From assembly GCA_963751615.1 (NCBI GenBank), contig CAVVVG010000005.1:248001-312000 (forward strand): 64,000 nt of DNA, given 5' to 3'. Numbering within the stretch: position 1 is the first letter of the stretch; each line of letters begins with the position of its first letter. The position numbers and the translations under genes are program-made. Under the pieces are notes generated by a model. That model had not been told where the DNA came from. It was given only the letters and a program-made list of their open reading frames with translations, and did no database searches. This document shows, piece by piece, positions 36,593-45,564 of the stretch. Source of the stretch: Palsa-892 sp963751615 (lineage in GTDB: Bacteria; Pseudomonadota; Alphaproteobacteria; Rhizobiales; Xanthobacteraceae).

Positions 36593-37222
36593 TTAATCCG
36601 GTTGGCTGGTCTCATCGGCGATGGCCTTCCTAACCGCGGCACGCTCGGACATGCGTTGTCTGTGCTTCCAAACTTTCGGAATTCGGGAGAGATTAACGCC
36701 GTCGGCCTCCAGCCATTGCGCCAGTGTGAACAGATAGGGGTCGCAGATCGTGTAAGCGTTGCCCATAACCCAGGGTCCCTTCAACATATTATGTTCGATC
36801 AGATCAAAACATTCGCCCACTGACCCGGGAACCTTGCGCTGCATCGCCACGATAGCGGCAGGATCGTCGGCCCACCGATCGCCTCGCATACGATGTGCGT
36901 GCGCCACATGGGCGGTCGAACATAGATAACTGTTGAAGGCCTGAACACAAGCGAAGGCAAAGGGATCGTCAAGCGGGGCAAGACGAGCCTGAGGATACTT
37001 CTGGGCGATGAATGCAAGAATAGCCGGAGTTTCCGTTAGTATGCCGGCGTCCATAGCGAGCGCTGGAACTCGCGCCTTCGGATTGATCTTTAAATACTCA
37101 GGCGTGTGCTGATCATTCATGCGAAAGTTGAGTCGTACCGTCTCGTAGTCAGCATTCACGTCTTCTAGCGCAATGTGTGAAGCCAGCGCACACGTGTGAG
37201 GCGCGTAATAAAGTTTGAGCAT
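36593..37222 (-). CDS. Glutathione S-transferase family protein
   Basis: A 209-aa GST with an N-terminal thioredoxin fold (MLKLYYAPHTCALASHIALE), the cis-Pro/GSH site KARVPALAMDAGILTETPAI near residues 50-70 and an alpha-helical C-domain with MGNAYTICDPYLFTLAQW near 155. The N-terminal YYAPHTCALASHI is like beta-class bacterial GSTs, with a cysteine in the active-site region. GGTGG lies 5 nt before the ATG at 37222; a GTG three codons earlier is less likely. Monocistronic; substrate unknown. Confidence 0.9.
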   Translation of the reverse strand: MLKLYYAPHTCALASHIALEDVNADYETVRLNFRMNDQHTPEYLKINPKARVPALAMDAGILTETPAILAFIAQKYPQARLAPLDDPFAFACVQAFNSYLCSTAHVAHAHRMRGDRWADDPAAIVAMQRKVPGSVGECFDLIEHNMLKGPWVMGNAYTICDPYLFTLAQWLEADGVNLSRIPKVWKHRQRMSERAAVRKAIADETSQPD

Positions 37223-37398
37223 CGACGCCACCTTTTATCCGAATCAATCGTGGGTCCTATCGAAACGTTGACTGAACGATTCGTTCGCAGCCAAACGCCA
37301 ATCAAAAATGCGTCAAAACGACCAATTACTAAAGATTAACCATTTGGAGAGTTATCACCCATCAGAATAGGCAGTCTTGATTCTGAGGGGTTCCCGCT

Positions 37399-38127
37399 AT
37401 GAAAAAGATTCTCTTTTTGGGCGTTTGTGCCTTTGCATTGTGCGGAGCGCCCGTTCTCGCAGCTGACATGCCTACCAGGCCTGTCTACCAGACCTTTCCT
37501 GAGCTTGTGCCTATATTCAGCTGGACTGGCTGCTATATCGGTGGAAACGTTGGCGGCGCTTGGGCGCGGGCCGAGCTGAACGACAGCGTAACAGGTAACA
37601 ATTTATCGAACCCAAACGGTAGCGGCTGGGCTGCTGGCGGACAATTCGGTTGTGATGTCCAGATCGAGAACGCGGTTTTTGGATTCGAAGCAATGTGGGA
37701 CGGAAGCGACGCAAAAGGAACGCGCTCAGATGCTTTTAACGCTGGATTTAGCAACACTACCAAGCTGCGTGGCTTTGGAACACTAACCGGCCGAATTGGT
37801 TACGCAGTAGACCACTCATTGTTCTATATGAAGGCTGGCGGCGCCTGGGCAGAGACAAGCACGCAAATCACTGGCCCCCTCGCGAGCGAAAGCCATTCAA
37901 CGAATGGTAGTGGTTGGATTGTCGGCGGCGGCTGGGAGTATGCCTTCACGCCGAACTGGTCAATGAAGATCGAATACGATTATATGAGCTTTGGTGATCA
38001 CAGCACAACATACGCCTTTATTCCCGAAACTGTGCAGTTACAGAACCGATCGGTACAAACTGTCCTTGTTGGTTTGAACTTGCGTTTCGGCGATTGGGGT
38101 ACAGCACCGGTCATCGCCAAATACTGA
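37399..38127 (+). CDS. Outer-membrane beta-barrel protein (Omp25/Omp31-like)
   Basis: A 242-aa outer-membrane protein. Residues 1-~21 are a signal peptide (KKILFLGVCAFALCGAPVLA, then AD). The mature part begins with the Pro-rich stretch and WTGCYIGGNVGGAWA near residue 47 that marks the Omp25/31 family of Rhizobiales, then alternates strands and glycine turns to a C-terminal barrel strand VLVGLNLRFG. It likely forms an 8-strand barrel contacting LPS. The upstream gap from 37223 to 37398 carries its promoter; a terminator follows at 38149. Confidence 0.9.
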   Translation: MKKILFLGVCAFALCGAPVLAADMPTRPVYQTFPELVPIFSWTGCYIGGNVGGAWARAELNDSVTGNNLSNPNGSGWAAGGQFGCDVQIENAVFGFEAMWDGSDAKGTRSDAFNAGFSNTTKLRGFGTLTGRIGYAVDHSLFYMKAGGAWAETSTQITGPLASESHSTNGSGWIVGGGWEYAFTPNWSMKIEYDYMSFGDHSTTYAFIPETVQLQNRSVQTVLVGLNLRFGDWGTAPVIAKY

Positions 38128-38148
38128 TCGTTCAATGTCTCAAATACC

Positions 38149-38178
38149 AAACCCCAGCCTCAAAACTGGGGTTTTTTT
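38149..38178 (+). terminator. Rho-independent terminator after the omp gene
   Basis: Nine-bp stem (arms AAACCCCAG and CTGGGGTTT, 8-nt loop) followed by a run of T residues to 38178 and TATT, 21 nt after the omp stop. It also lies between the convergent 3' ends of the omp gene and the magnesium ATPase gene and might act weakly on the other strand. Confidence 0.9.
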
Positions 38179-38216
38179 ATTCGACAAGCTCACAGCACTT
38201 GATCGGTGGATTTGAA

Positions 38217-40856
38217 TTACATCCCCCATCGACGAACAAACCAAGCGTTGACCAGATGGGTCAAAATTGCATAAGCAATGAGCATGGCCACAACAAGCGG
38301 CCAATAGAGCCAGGGCAGTTGCGTAAAACCGAGCGTGGCGCCGACCCATGTGAATGGGATAGCGACTCCGATACAGCAGATAACGACCGTTGTGACAATA
38401 AGCGCTAGGCTCGCACGACTTTCTACAAACGGTATTTTGGCTGTACGAATGATGTGAATGATTAGTGTTTGCGTAAGAAGTGATTCCACAAACCAACCCG
38501 TTTGGAAAAGAGACGGATTATTCCAACAATCGAATATGAAAAGCATCATTGCATAGGTTGCATAGTCGAAGATCGAGCTAATCGGCCCAATGAACAACAT
38601 AAACTTAAAAACGTTGTCGATCTTCCAGTGGCGCGGCGAGGTGAGGTAGTCGTCGTCAACATTATCGGTTGGGATTGTTGTCTGGGACAAGTCATAAAGA
38701 AGATTATTTGTCAGAACCTGGATCGGTGTCATCGGCAAGAATGGCAAGAAAATACTCGCACCAAGGAAGCTAAACATATTTCCAAAATTCGAACTGGCAC
38801 CCATTTTGATGTATTTTGTGATGTTTCCGAAAGTTTTCCGACCCTCGACCACTCCTTCCTGCAGCACCATCAAGTTTTTTTCCAAGAGAATAATATCAGC
38901 CAATTCCTTCGCAATATCGACTGCCGTATCGACCGATATACCAACATCAGCCACTTTCAACGCCGGACTATCGTTGATCCCATCACCAAGGAATCCAACG
39001 ACGTGCCCTGTGCGATGAAAGGCTTGGACAATTCGCTCCTTTTGCGAAGGCGTAAGTTTAGCAAAAACAGTCCTTCGGTCAGCAATGGCGACAAGTTCGC
39101 CGTCCGTCATTTTTTCAATTTGAGAACCAAGAAGAATTTCGCCAGCGTCAACATTGACCTCTCGGCAGATTTTCCGTGTGATGACCTCGTTATCGCCTGT
39201 TAGAATTTTAACAGTCACACCTTTTTTGGCCAAAGCAGCAATCGCGACCCCTGCGCTTTCCTTTGGCGGGTCAAGGAAGGCGATATAACCAAGCAATGTT
39301 AAATCACTCTCGTCCGCGACGGTGTAGCTTGCCTTGGGTGCACTGAGCTCTTTGTAAGCGACTGCAACTACCCGCAATCCATCTGCGTTGAGTGCGGCCG
39401 TTTCTTCCTTCGCAGTTGCAAGATGGCTGTCATCCAGTTGGTCTGCCCTGCCATCAATCTCATACTGCGTGCAGACCGAAAAGATTTCTTCGATCGCTCC
39501 TTTGCATATGAGGACATCCTTGTCGTTTTTGTGCGAAACGATGACTGACAGACGCCGTCGCGAAAAATCAAAGGGAATTTCATCTACCTTCGAATAATCT
39601 GTGTCAATTCCAAGAATTTTATGCATCTCGACATGCTCAAGGACTGCTACATCGAGGAGGTTCTTTAGTCCCGATTGAAAATGGCTGTTGAGATAGGCGT
39701 ATTGGAGAACGCGATCGGACTCCTCCCCGCGGATATTCAGATGTTTTTTGAGGATGATCCGATCCTGCGTCAGCGTGCCAGTTTTATCAGTACATAAAAT
39801 ATCCATAGCACCCAAATTCTGAATGGCATTAAGTCGCTTGACGATTACTTTCGCACGCGACATTGCGATTGCGCCTTTGGCCAAATTGACCGTAACAATC
39901 ATGGGAAGCATTTCTGGTGTGAGCCCAACCGCTATTGCCACAGCAAAAAGTAATGCTTCCAGCCAATCGTGTTTGGTTAATCCATTGATGAGAAAAACCG
40001 CTGGCACCATCACGCTGATGACTCGGATCATCAGCCAGGTAAAGCGATTGATACCCTGATCGAACGCCGTCGGTACTCTTTGTCCTGCAATTTTATCGGC
40101 TAAGTGTCCGAAAAATGTGTGTGATCCCGTCCGCACAATCACACCCGTGCCATATCCACTGACGACATTGGCTCCCATAAAGCACAGGTTCGGTAGGTCG
40201 AATGGATCTTCAACTACTTCCTTACAAGGATGTACAAATTTTTCGACTGGCATAGCTTCTCCAGTCAGTGCGGATTGATTAATAAATAAATCCTTTGTTT
40301 CAAGTAATCGCAGATCCGCGGGAACCATATCGCCGGCAGACAGTCTCACAATGTCTCCTGGGACCAGTGTCTCGATCGGAATCTCGACAAAATCGCCGCC
40401 TTTCACATTCTCAGCTCGTCTGACGCTCGTCGTGGTTTTTACCATCGCTCGCAGCTGAGCGGCCGCCTGGTTCGATCGGTGTTCCTGAATAAAAGCAGTT
40501 GTGATCGCTAATAGAACAATAAGTGCGATCACAATGGCCGCACGTACATCACCCAGAAAATAAGAGACCACAGCCAAAGTGAGCAGCAGCCCATTAAGTG
40601 GATTCTTGGCGCGACCCCAAATTCCCTGGAGCACAGTCGGTTTTTGCTCGCGAGTAACCAGGTTCAGCCCAAAAACCTTGAGGCGTAGTTTTGCCTCAGT
40701 TGCGGTAAGCCCGGAGATGCTTGATCCAAGGTCACGGCAACAAACATCGGTTTCTAGTCGACTGAGCGCAAATAATTGATTGGTATCAAATAAAGATCGT
40801 GCAGGCTTCACAGCATGTGCCCGGAGACTAAACGTCGGGATTTTAGGGAGTTCCAT
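38217..40856 (-). CDS. mgtA: Magnesium-transporting P-type ATPase
   Basis: A P3B-type ATPase of ~879 aa moving Mg2+ into the cytoplasm. Seen: phosphorylation loop LCTDKTGTLTQDRI near residue 367, KGAIEEIFSVC near 450, hinge GDGINDSPALKVADVGISVD near 640, dephosphorylation INQSALTGEAMPVEK near 200, and about ten membrane segments. Start is uncertain: ATG at 40856 (chosen) or GTG at 40883, neither with a clear ribosome-binding site. A perfect TTGA-N6-TCAA box at 40931-40944 lies ahead, at the distance expected for a class II activator. Confidence 0.92.
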   Translation of the reverse strand: MELPKIPTFSLRAHAVKPARSLFDTNQLFALSRLETDVCCRDLGSSISGLTATEAKLRLKVFGLNLVTREQKPTVLQGIWGRAKNPLNGLLLTLAVVSYFLGDVRAAIVIALIVLLAITTAFIQEHRSNQAAAQLRAMVKTTTSVRRAENVKGGDFVEIPIETLVPGDIVRLSAGDMVPADLRLLETKDLFINQSALTGEAMPVEKFVHPCKEVVEDPFDLPNLCFMGANVVSGYGTGVIVRTGSHTFFGHLADKIAGQRVPTAFDQGINRFTWLMIRVISVMVPAVFLINGLTKHDWLEALLFAVAIAVGLTPEMLPMIVTVNLAKGAIAMSRAKVIVKRLNAIQNLGAMDILCTDKTGTLTQDRIILKKHLNIRGEESDRVLQYAYLNSHFQSGLKNLLDVAVLEHVEMHKILGIDTDYSKVDEIPFDFSRRRLSVIVSHKNDKDVLICKGAIEEIFSVCTQYEIDGRADQLDDSHLATAKEETAALNADGLRVVAVAYKELSAPKASYTVADESDLTLLGYIAFLDPPKESAGVAIAALAKKGVTVKILTGDNEVITRKICREVNVDAGEILLGSQIEKMTDGELVAIADRRTVFAKLTPSQKERIVQAFHRTGHVVGFLGDGINDSPALKVADVGISVDTAVDIAKELADIILLEKNLMVLQEGVVEGRKTFGNITKYIKMGASSNFGNMFSFLGASIFLPFLPMTPIQVLTNNLLYDLSQTTIPTDNVDDDYLTSPRHWKIDNVFKFMLFIGPISSIFDYATYAMMLFIFDCWNNPSLFQTGWFVESLLTQTLIIHIIRTAKIPFVESRASLALIVTTVVICCIGVAIPFTWVGATLGFTQLPWLYWPLVVAMLIAYAILTHLVNAWFVRRWGM

Positions 40857-40930
40857 GTCGTTCAGTACCGTTCGGCCGGGCACATAGATGGATCTTATTA
40901 TAAATTATGGTCCGGATCGAACCATTGCCA

Positions 40931-40944
40931 TTGATCAAAATCAA
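40931..40944 (-). promoter_or_regulatory. FixK/FNR-type box upstream of mgtA
   Basis: The palindrome TTGATCAAAATCAA has perfect TTGAT and ATCAA half sites with a 4-nt centre. On the minus strand a CATAAT -10-like element at 40904-40909 lies where it should if transcription starts near 40896, which puts the box centre at about -41.5. This is the class II arrangement for FNR/FixK activation. The start of mgtA is 13-40 nt downstream of that point depending on the codon used. The rest of the 41.0-41.22 kb gap shows no gene. Confidence 0.7.
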
Positions 40945-41220
40945 CGCCGCAGCTGCCTTCGGACGCAGTCTCATGCGTCGAGTGCGAAACCGTTCGCGGT
41001 CACATTAGAAAAAATGGGACGCCTAAACTTCCCATGGATCATTTTGTTTTCTGTAGTGGACGTCCCACCTGCGTATCGTCATTTCGTCCAACGAAAACCC
41101 CTGCAGAAACGATGTTCCAATGTCCTGAACCTTACTGTTCAGAATTCATCTTGAAGCCGAACATCGCCCTCTCATCCTTGAATACGACGGCAGTCAATCA
41201 ATCTACTTCGCACATGGTTC

Positions 41221-42750
41221 CTATTTTTTCCGCGTCACATCAAAAGGTCGACCCACAGTCTCCGTCCCCATAGCCCGAATGCCGTCTAACAAAACACGAG
41301 TGGCACGGCAGTCGTCTTCATTATAATCCAGAATTCTCAATTTGATTAATGTATCCTGGGTCTTCACCCAATTGTCGAACCACTCAACTGAAGCCACACC
41401 TGACGGATCAATGTCACGCCATTTGAACCCCAAATATTGGGCAAGCGTCTTCAAGGAGTAATCGTGGGTGGGCCATTCAGTCGCCTTTAGAACTACATCG
41501 CCATAAAGATCGACGGTCGACGACATCGAAAATAGATTTTCGACTTCTGCTTCTGAGCACACGTGTGGATATTTTGCTCTCAGCTTTCGATACATCGTAC
41601 GTTCATACTTTGAATAAAAATAAATGGCTGCTGGTTGCGATGCTTTCATAAACTTCCAGGCATTGGCAAATGCCTTCTCTTCTGCCGTCGTCGTAGGTTC
41701 CTCAGCAAAGAAGGCAACAAATCGCTCGGTTTTGTTATCTCTGCCTCGCCTCTCGATAAACCCATGCAGGTAGCAGTGATCGCGCATCGGATCGACTTCA
41801 ATATCAAAAAATAATTCCTTGTGAGATATTGGAAGAACTAAAGGCGCCCTCAAATACGGCGTTCCGTTTTTTTCGCTAAGAAGTTTCGCCCGGCTAATGA
41901 ACTTGCGTAAAATTTGTGGACTGATATCTGGAAACTCCGTCTGCTTGCCATGAATTAAGGCATTTGCATCCGCGGCTGCGAGGTCGTGGATCGTCGGAAA
42001 CCGACCCATCGCCATGTCTCGTCTCGACCGACCGAACTCAGGAATCAGCGTGAGATCATTAGTTGCTTCAAGATAATTCAAACATTCAGAATGCCAGCGA
42101 CAAATTTTGCACACGCTGGCTATGTACGCTGGCAAAGTTTGGAATGACTCATCCACGATCTTTCGTGTTTTAGCTAGAGCGTCTTCGTAATCAGCCCAAA
42201 GAGTCCGAGGAGGCCTTTTGCGGTAGGGAATTAGAAAGTCGTAAGTTATCTCCTTACCGTGAATGTCCCATAAGAAGGCGCGCAACCCGCCGGATCGACC
42301 AAGTCTGCGAAGCACGTCAGTGTATAGCGCAAGTTGAACCGCATAATGCTTTTTTGGTTTTGGATCATCATGCTCTTCTTCCCCCTCCTCTCCGGATCCC
42401 GACTTAATGTCGCCAGCAATGTAACCACCAGTTTCTTTCCGAAGAAGGTCAGGAACTCCGACGAGATCATCAGCGCAAATTCTGCCGCCATAAATCAACA
42501 CATCCCCACGGTCCATCGCAGCGAGTGTCTCACGCTCTTTTTCTTCATCACTAAACAAGGAAAGATCAGTGAACGGAAGTTTAAGAGCAGCGATAACTCT
42601 TTTTTCGTAGAGTGTACCTCGATCCCAGAGCAGTTGAGCAAAGAGACTGACGGAGTCCTTTTTCGTCGGATCACCGAATAGATCCATCGTCACCCGATGA
42701 GGGCACTCCACAAAGCAGTAAAGCATCGCTGCCGTTATTGATGTTTTCAT
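41221..42750 (-). CDS. TM0106-family RecB-like nuclease with DEDD exonuclease domain
   Basis: A 509-aa protein. Residues ~1-230 resemble Cas4/RecB PD-(D/E)xK nucleases: GVPDLL and GDIKSG hold the metal/lysine residues, and cysteines in YCFVECPH near residue 12 and CKICRWHSEC near 215 could bind an iron-sulfur cluster. Residues ~300-509 resemble an RNase H-like DEDD exonuclease, with FFDIEVDP near 318 and YNEDDCRATRVLL near 480. It is probably a DNA nuclease for repair or end processing; the role is unproven. No cas genes or CRISPR array occur nearby. Monocistronic on the minus strand. Confidence 0.85.
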   Translation of the reverse strand: MKTSITAAMLYCFVECPHRVTMDLFGDPTKKDSVSLFAQLLWDRGTLYEKRVIAALKLPFTDLSLFSDEEKERETLAAMDRGDVLIYGGRICADDLVGVPDLLRKETGGYIAGDIKSGSGEEGEEEHDDPKPKKHYAVQLALYTDVLRRLGRSGGLRAFLWDIHGKEITYDFLIPYRKRPPRTLWADYEDALAKTRKIVDESFQTLPAYIASVCKICRWHSECLNYLEATNDLTLIPEFGRSRRDMAMGRFPTIHDLAAADANALIHGKQTEFPDISPQILRKFISRAKLLSEKNGTPYLRAPLVLPISHKELFFDIEVDPMRDHCYLHGFIERRGRDNKTERFVAFFAEEPTTTAEEKAFANAWKFMKASQPAAIYFYSKYERTMYRKLRAKYPHVCSEAEVENLFSMSSTVDLYGDVVLKATEWPTHDYSLKTLAQYLGFKWRDIDPSGVASVEWFDNWVKTQDTLIKLRILDYNEDDCRATRVLLDGIRAMGTETVGRPFDVTRKK

Positions 42751-42952
42751 TGCTTACCAATGCGCCGCAGTTATTTTTCTATCAATTGTGGAAAGTATGG
42801 CAATCAGCCTTTTCTAGCCCGGTTCAATCCACGATATCGGAGATCGCCTCGTCACGATCCATTGCCTTGATCCACCACAAATCGGCCCCAAGTAGCTTTG
42901 TCATCGTGTCGTACACGTTGATCCGGATCAAATTGGTGTGTCGATAAATGTT

Positions 42953-43060
42953 CTAAAATTTCCAGGGTGTCATCCAGATAAGCAACGCCCTGAGTATTAC
43001 GCCGAAAAGGACAACGAATGGAATCGGTACTACTATCGAATTCTTAGATTTGAGGTTCAT
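42953..43060 (-). CDS. Small membrane protein, 35 aa
   Basis: A 35-codon gene starting MNLKSKNSIVVPIPF and continuing as a hydrophobic helix VVLFGVILRALLIW, ending WKF. AGGA lies about 7 nt before the ATG. A predicted single-pass inner-membrane peptide with positive residues at the N-terminal side. It sits alone in the ~500-nt gap between the RecB-like nuclease and pncB. The rest of this gap (42751-42952 and 43061-43265) shows no recognisable gene; a run of alternating TA occurs near 43137. Confidence 0.5.
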   Translation of the reverse strand: MNLKSKNSIVVPIPFVVLFGVILRALLIWMTPWKF

Positions 43061-43265
43061 CTCATCCTCGCAAAGAATTGGTAATGTTCAACTTCGAGAA
43101 AACAGAAATCGTATCGATAAGAGAGACGTCATCGTTTATATATATAGGTGCGGATAGCCGCAGTTCTGTACCAGGCTGCGTAATCGCTAATGCGAAAATA
43201 GCCACGAGAGACAGTCCGTGCATCTTGGCCCGGACTCGGACAAACCCCTAGCCGAAAGCGTCAAG

Positions 43266-44615
43266 ATGGATTCCGCAACGAGTGCGCTGCTTACCGATCT
43301 ATACCAGTTCAACATGATCCAAGCCTATCTGGATCATGGCAAGACCGAGACGGCGGTGTTTGAATTCTTCGTGCGCAAACTGCCCTCTCAACGCGGATTC
43401 TTAATGGCCGCGGGGCTTGAAACCGCACTCGATTTTCTTGAAAATTTGCGTTTCTCTGCTGAAGAGCTTGAATGGTTAGCGAAAAGTGGCCGATTTAAAG
43501 CGGAACTCATCGACTATCTCGCCAGTTTCCGTTTCCGTGGTGATGTTCATGCGATGCCCGAGGGGACGGTATTTTTCGCCAATGAACCAATTTTGCGAGT
43601 GACATCATCCTTGCCCGAGGCGCAACTGGTCGAAACGCGCCTCATTAATATTTTACATTTCCAGTCGCTTATTGCAGCAAAAGCTTCACGTATGGTGCTC
43701 CTCGCCCCGAAAAAACTTCTTATTGATTTCGGCCTTCGACGCGCACACGGCGCTGAAGCCGGCCTCATGGCCGCCCGCGCGAGCTATATTGCGGGCTTCG
43801 CAGGCACTGCCACAGTTCTCGCCGAGAAAATATTCGGCATTCCGATCTACGGCACCATGGCGCATTCGTTTATTCAGGCGTTCGACGACGAGACACTGGC
43901 TTTCGAAAGCTTCGCGCACGCGCATCCTGACAATCTCGTGCTGCTGATTGACACCTACGATACGGAAACTGCCGCCTCGAAGGTAGTGGCCCTTGCTCCT
44001 CGGCTCAAGGCAGCAGGGATCACGGTGCGTGGCGTTCGCCTGGATAGTGGCGATCTAGTCGCGCTTTCCAAGAGCGTGCGGCGACTCCTCGACGACGGCG
44101 GGCTTGCCGATGTGATCATTTTTGGAAGCGGCGGGATCGATGAGGATATGCTCAATACGTTCGCACAAAAACATGCACCCATCGATGGCTTTGGCATTGG
44201 CACAAGCCTTACCACGTCTTCAGATGTGCCGTCGCTCGACTGTGCATACAAGCTCCAGGAATATGCTGGACTGCCGCGACGTAAGCGTTCTGCGGGCAAA
44301 GAAACCTGGCCGGGGCGCAAGCAAGTATGGCGAAACTACGGATCGGATGGCCGTATGGCTGGGGATATATTGTCTTTGGACGACGACAAACAGTCAGGCA
44401 CGCGGCTGCTTCAGCTCGTGATGCGGGACGGCCGGCGAATTGGTCCACAGCCGACGCTTGCCGACATCCGAAAACTTGCGAGCCGAGAGCTGGAACAATT
44501 ACCTGAGCCCTTACGTCGGCTCGAGCCGTGTCCACCGTATCCAGTCAAAGTCTCAGATCGTTTGGTGAAACTCACGTCCGACGTCGATCGCCGTTTGGCT
44601 CGGCAGGAGATGTAG
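43266..44615 (+). CDS. pncB: Nicotinate phosphoribosyltransferase
   Basis: A ~449-aa NAPRTase that joins nicotinate to PRPP to give nicotinate mononucleotide, the NAD salvage entry step. Seen: ALLTDLYQFNMIQAYLDHG at the N-terminus, FEFFVRKLPSQRGFLMAAGL near residue 38, DFGLRRAHGAEAGLMAARAS near 155, VRLDSGDLVALS near 260 and GFGIGTSLTTSSDVPSLDCA near 305. The frame is open from a GTG at 43218; the ATG at 43266 better fits the family start. Its stop lies 2 nt before pncA, so the two salvage genes are coupled. Confidence 0.93.
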   Translation: MDSATSALLTDLYQFNMIQAYLDHGKTETAVFEFFVRKLPSQRGFLMAAGLETALDFLENLRFSAEELEWLAKSGRFKAELIDYLASFRFRGDVHAMPEGTVFFANEPILRVTSSLPEAQLVETRLINILHFQSLIAAKASRMVLLAPKKLLIDFGLRRAHGAEAGLMAARASYIAGFAGTATVLAEKIFGIPIYGTMAHSFIQAFDDETLAFESFAHAHPDNLVLLIDTYDTETAASKVVALAPRLKAAGITVRGVRLDSGDLVALSKSVRRLLDDGGLADVIIFGSGGIDEDMLNTFAQKHAPIDGFGIGTSLTTSSDVPSLDCAYKLQEYAGLPRRKRSAGKETWPGRKQVWRNYGSDGRMAGDILSLDDDKQSGTRLLQLVMRDGRRIGPQPTLADIRKLASRELEQLPEPLRRLEPCPPYPVKVSDRLVKLTSDVDRRLARQEM

Positions 44616-44617
44616 CT

Positions 44618-45256
44618 ATGAGCGAACGAATAAAAATGGGCGACAACGATGTCTTGGTTGTTGTTGATATACAGAACGATTTCTGCCCAGGCGGCAACCT
44701 TGCAGTACCAAACGGTGACGAGGTGATTCCGATCATAAATCATGTCGCTAAAAAATTTAAGAACGTAGTGCTCACCCAGGACTGGCACCCGCTCGATCAT
44801 CTGTCATTTGCTTCGACACATCCGGGCAAGCGACCCTATGAGACAATGACCGTTTCTTATGGTCCCCAAGTACTATGGCCCGACCATTGTGTTCAGGGAA
44901 CGTCGGGTGCCGAATTCCACAAGTCACTGCAGATTCTTCACGCCAGATTAGTGTTACGAAAAGGGATTCACCGAGCGATCGATTCCTATTCGACATTCTA
45001 TGAAAACGACCGTAAGACGCCAACCGGCTTGCTCGGTTACCTGCGCGAACATGGCGTCACGCGCATATTTCTTGCTGGCCTCGCATTTGATTTTTGCGTG
45101 CGGTATTCTGCTGAGGATGCGCATCGCGAGAACTTTGCTGTTTATGTCATTGAGGATGCTTGCCGCGGAATTGACGTAGACGGCTCAGTGGCAGCGACAC
45201 GTCGAGCTTTCGCGAACCTAAGCATTCATTGTATCTCCGTTCAGGAGTTTTATTGA
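44618..45256 (+). CDS. pncA: Nicotinamidase
   Basis: A 212-aa isochorismatase-fold amidase converting nicotinamide to nicotinate, the substrate of PncB. Seen: VVVDIQNDFCPGG near residue 9 with the catalytic Asp, metal site DWHPLDHLSFAS near 53, LWPDHCVQGTSGAEFH near 85 and nucleophile GLAFDFCVRYSAEDA near 155. The frame extends upstream to 44528, but the ATG at 44618, just after the pncB stop, matches the family N-terminus. Confidence 0.94.
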   Translation: MSERIKMGDNDVLVVVDIQNDFCPGGNLAVPNGDEVIPIINHVAKKFKNVVLTQDWHPLDHLSFASTHPGKRPYETMTVSYGPQVLWPDHCVQGTSGAEFHKSLQILHARLVLRKGIHRAIDSYSTFYENDRKTPTGLLGYLREHGVTRIFLAGLAFDFCVRYSAEDAHRENFAVYVIEDACRGIDVDGSVAATRRAFANLSIHCISVQEFY

Positions 45257-45296
45257 AAAATTCATGATGGAGTAGGTGACTGATCAGGAGAATTGA

Positions 45297-45521
45297 ATGA
45301 AATTCAAATTGCAAATTACGAAAGATGGCGTTCCGCTCTATGCGGGCGATTATGACATTGTCGATGCAAATAGTTTCGGCCAGGCCTGCACCGATGCATG
45401 GCGTAAGGTGAAAGAGCGGCATCTGACCAGGGAAAGCAGCATTGGTGCGCTGATGGAGCACCTCGACGATGGCGTGCTCAACCAGCTGAATGGAGCACAT
45501 ATCAGCCTTGAGAAGGCATGA
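45297..45521 (+). CDS. Hypothetical protein, 74 aa
   Basis: A 74-aa soluble protein of unknown function, starting MKFKLQITKDGVPLYAGDYD. No signal peptide or membrane segment. AGGAG lies about 7 nt before the ATG. It lies between pncA and the APH-like kinase on the same strand with small gaps, so it is probably part of the same operon; its job there is not inferable. Confidence 0.65.
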   Translation: MKFKLQITKDGVPLYAGDYDIVDANSFGQACTDAWRKVKERHLTRESSIGALMEHLDDGVLNQLNGAHISLEKA

Positions 45522-45564
45522 CGTAAAGTCTGCCATCCGGCGTGCATGAAATGGGGAGCAATCG

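Noticed and set aside
38502..39203. 233-codon plus-strand open frame inside mgtA
   Set aside because: Antisense shadow of a conserved P-type ATPase domain.
40857..40890. Possible 7-codon leader peptide (MCPAERY) overlapping the mgtA start region
   Set aside because: No ribosome-binding site and only a weak link to known Pro-rich mgtA leaders; such short frames arise by chance.
41221..42750. CRISPR-associated locus suggested by the Cas4-like nuclease
   Set aside because: No repeats with regular spacers and no other cas gene seen in the window.
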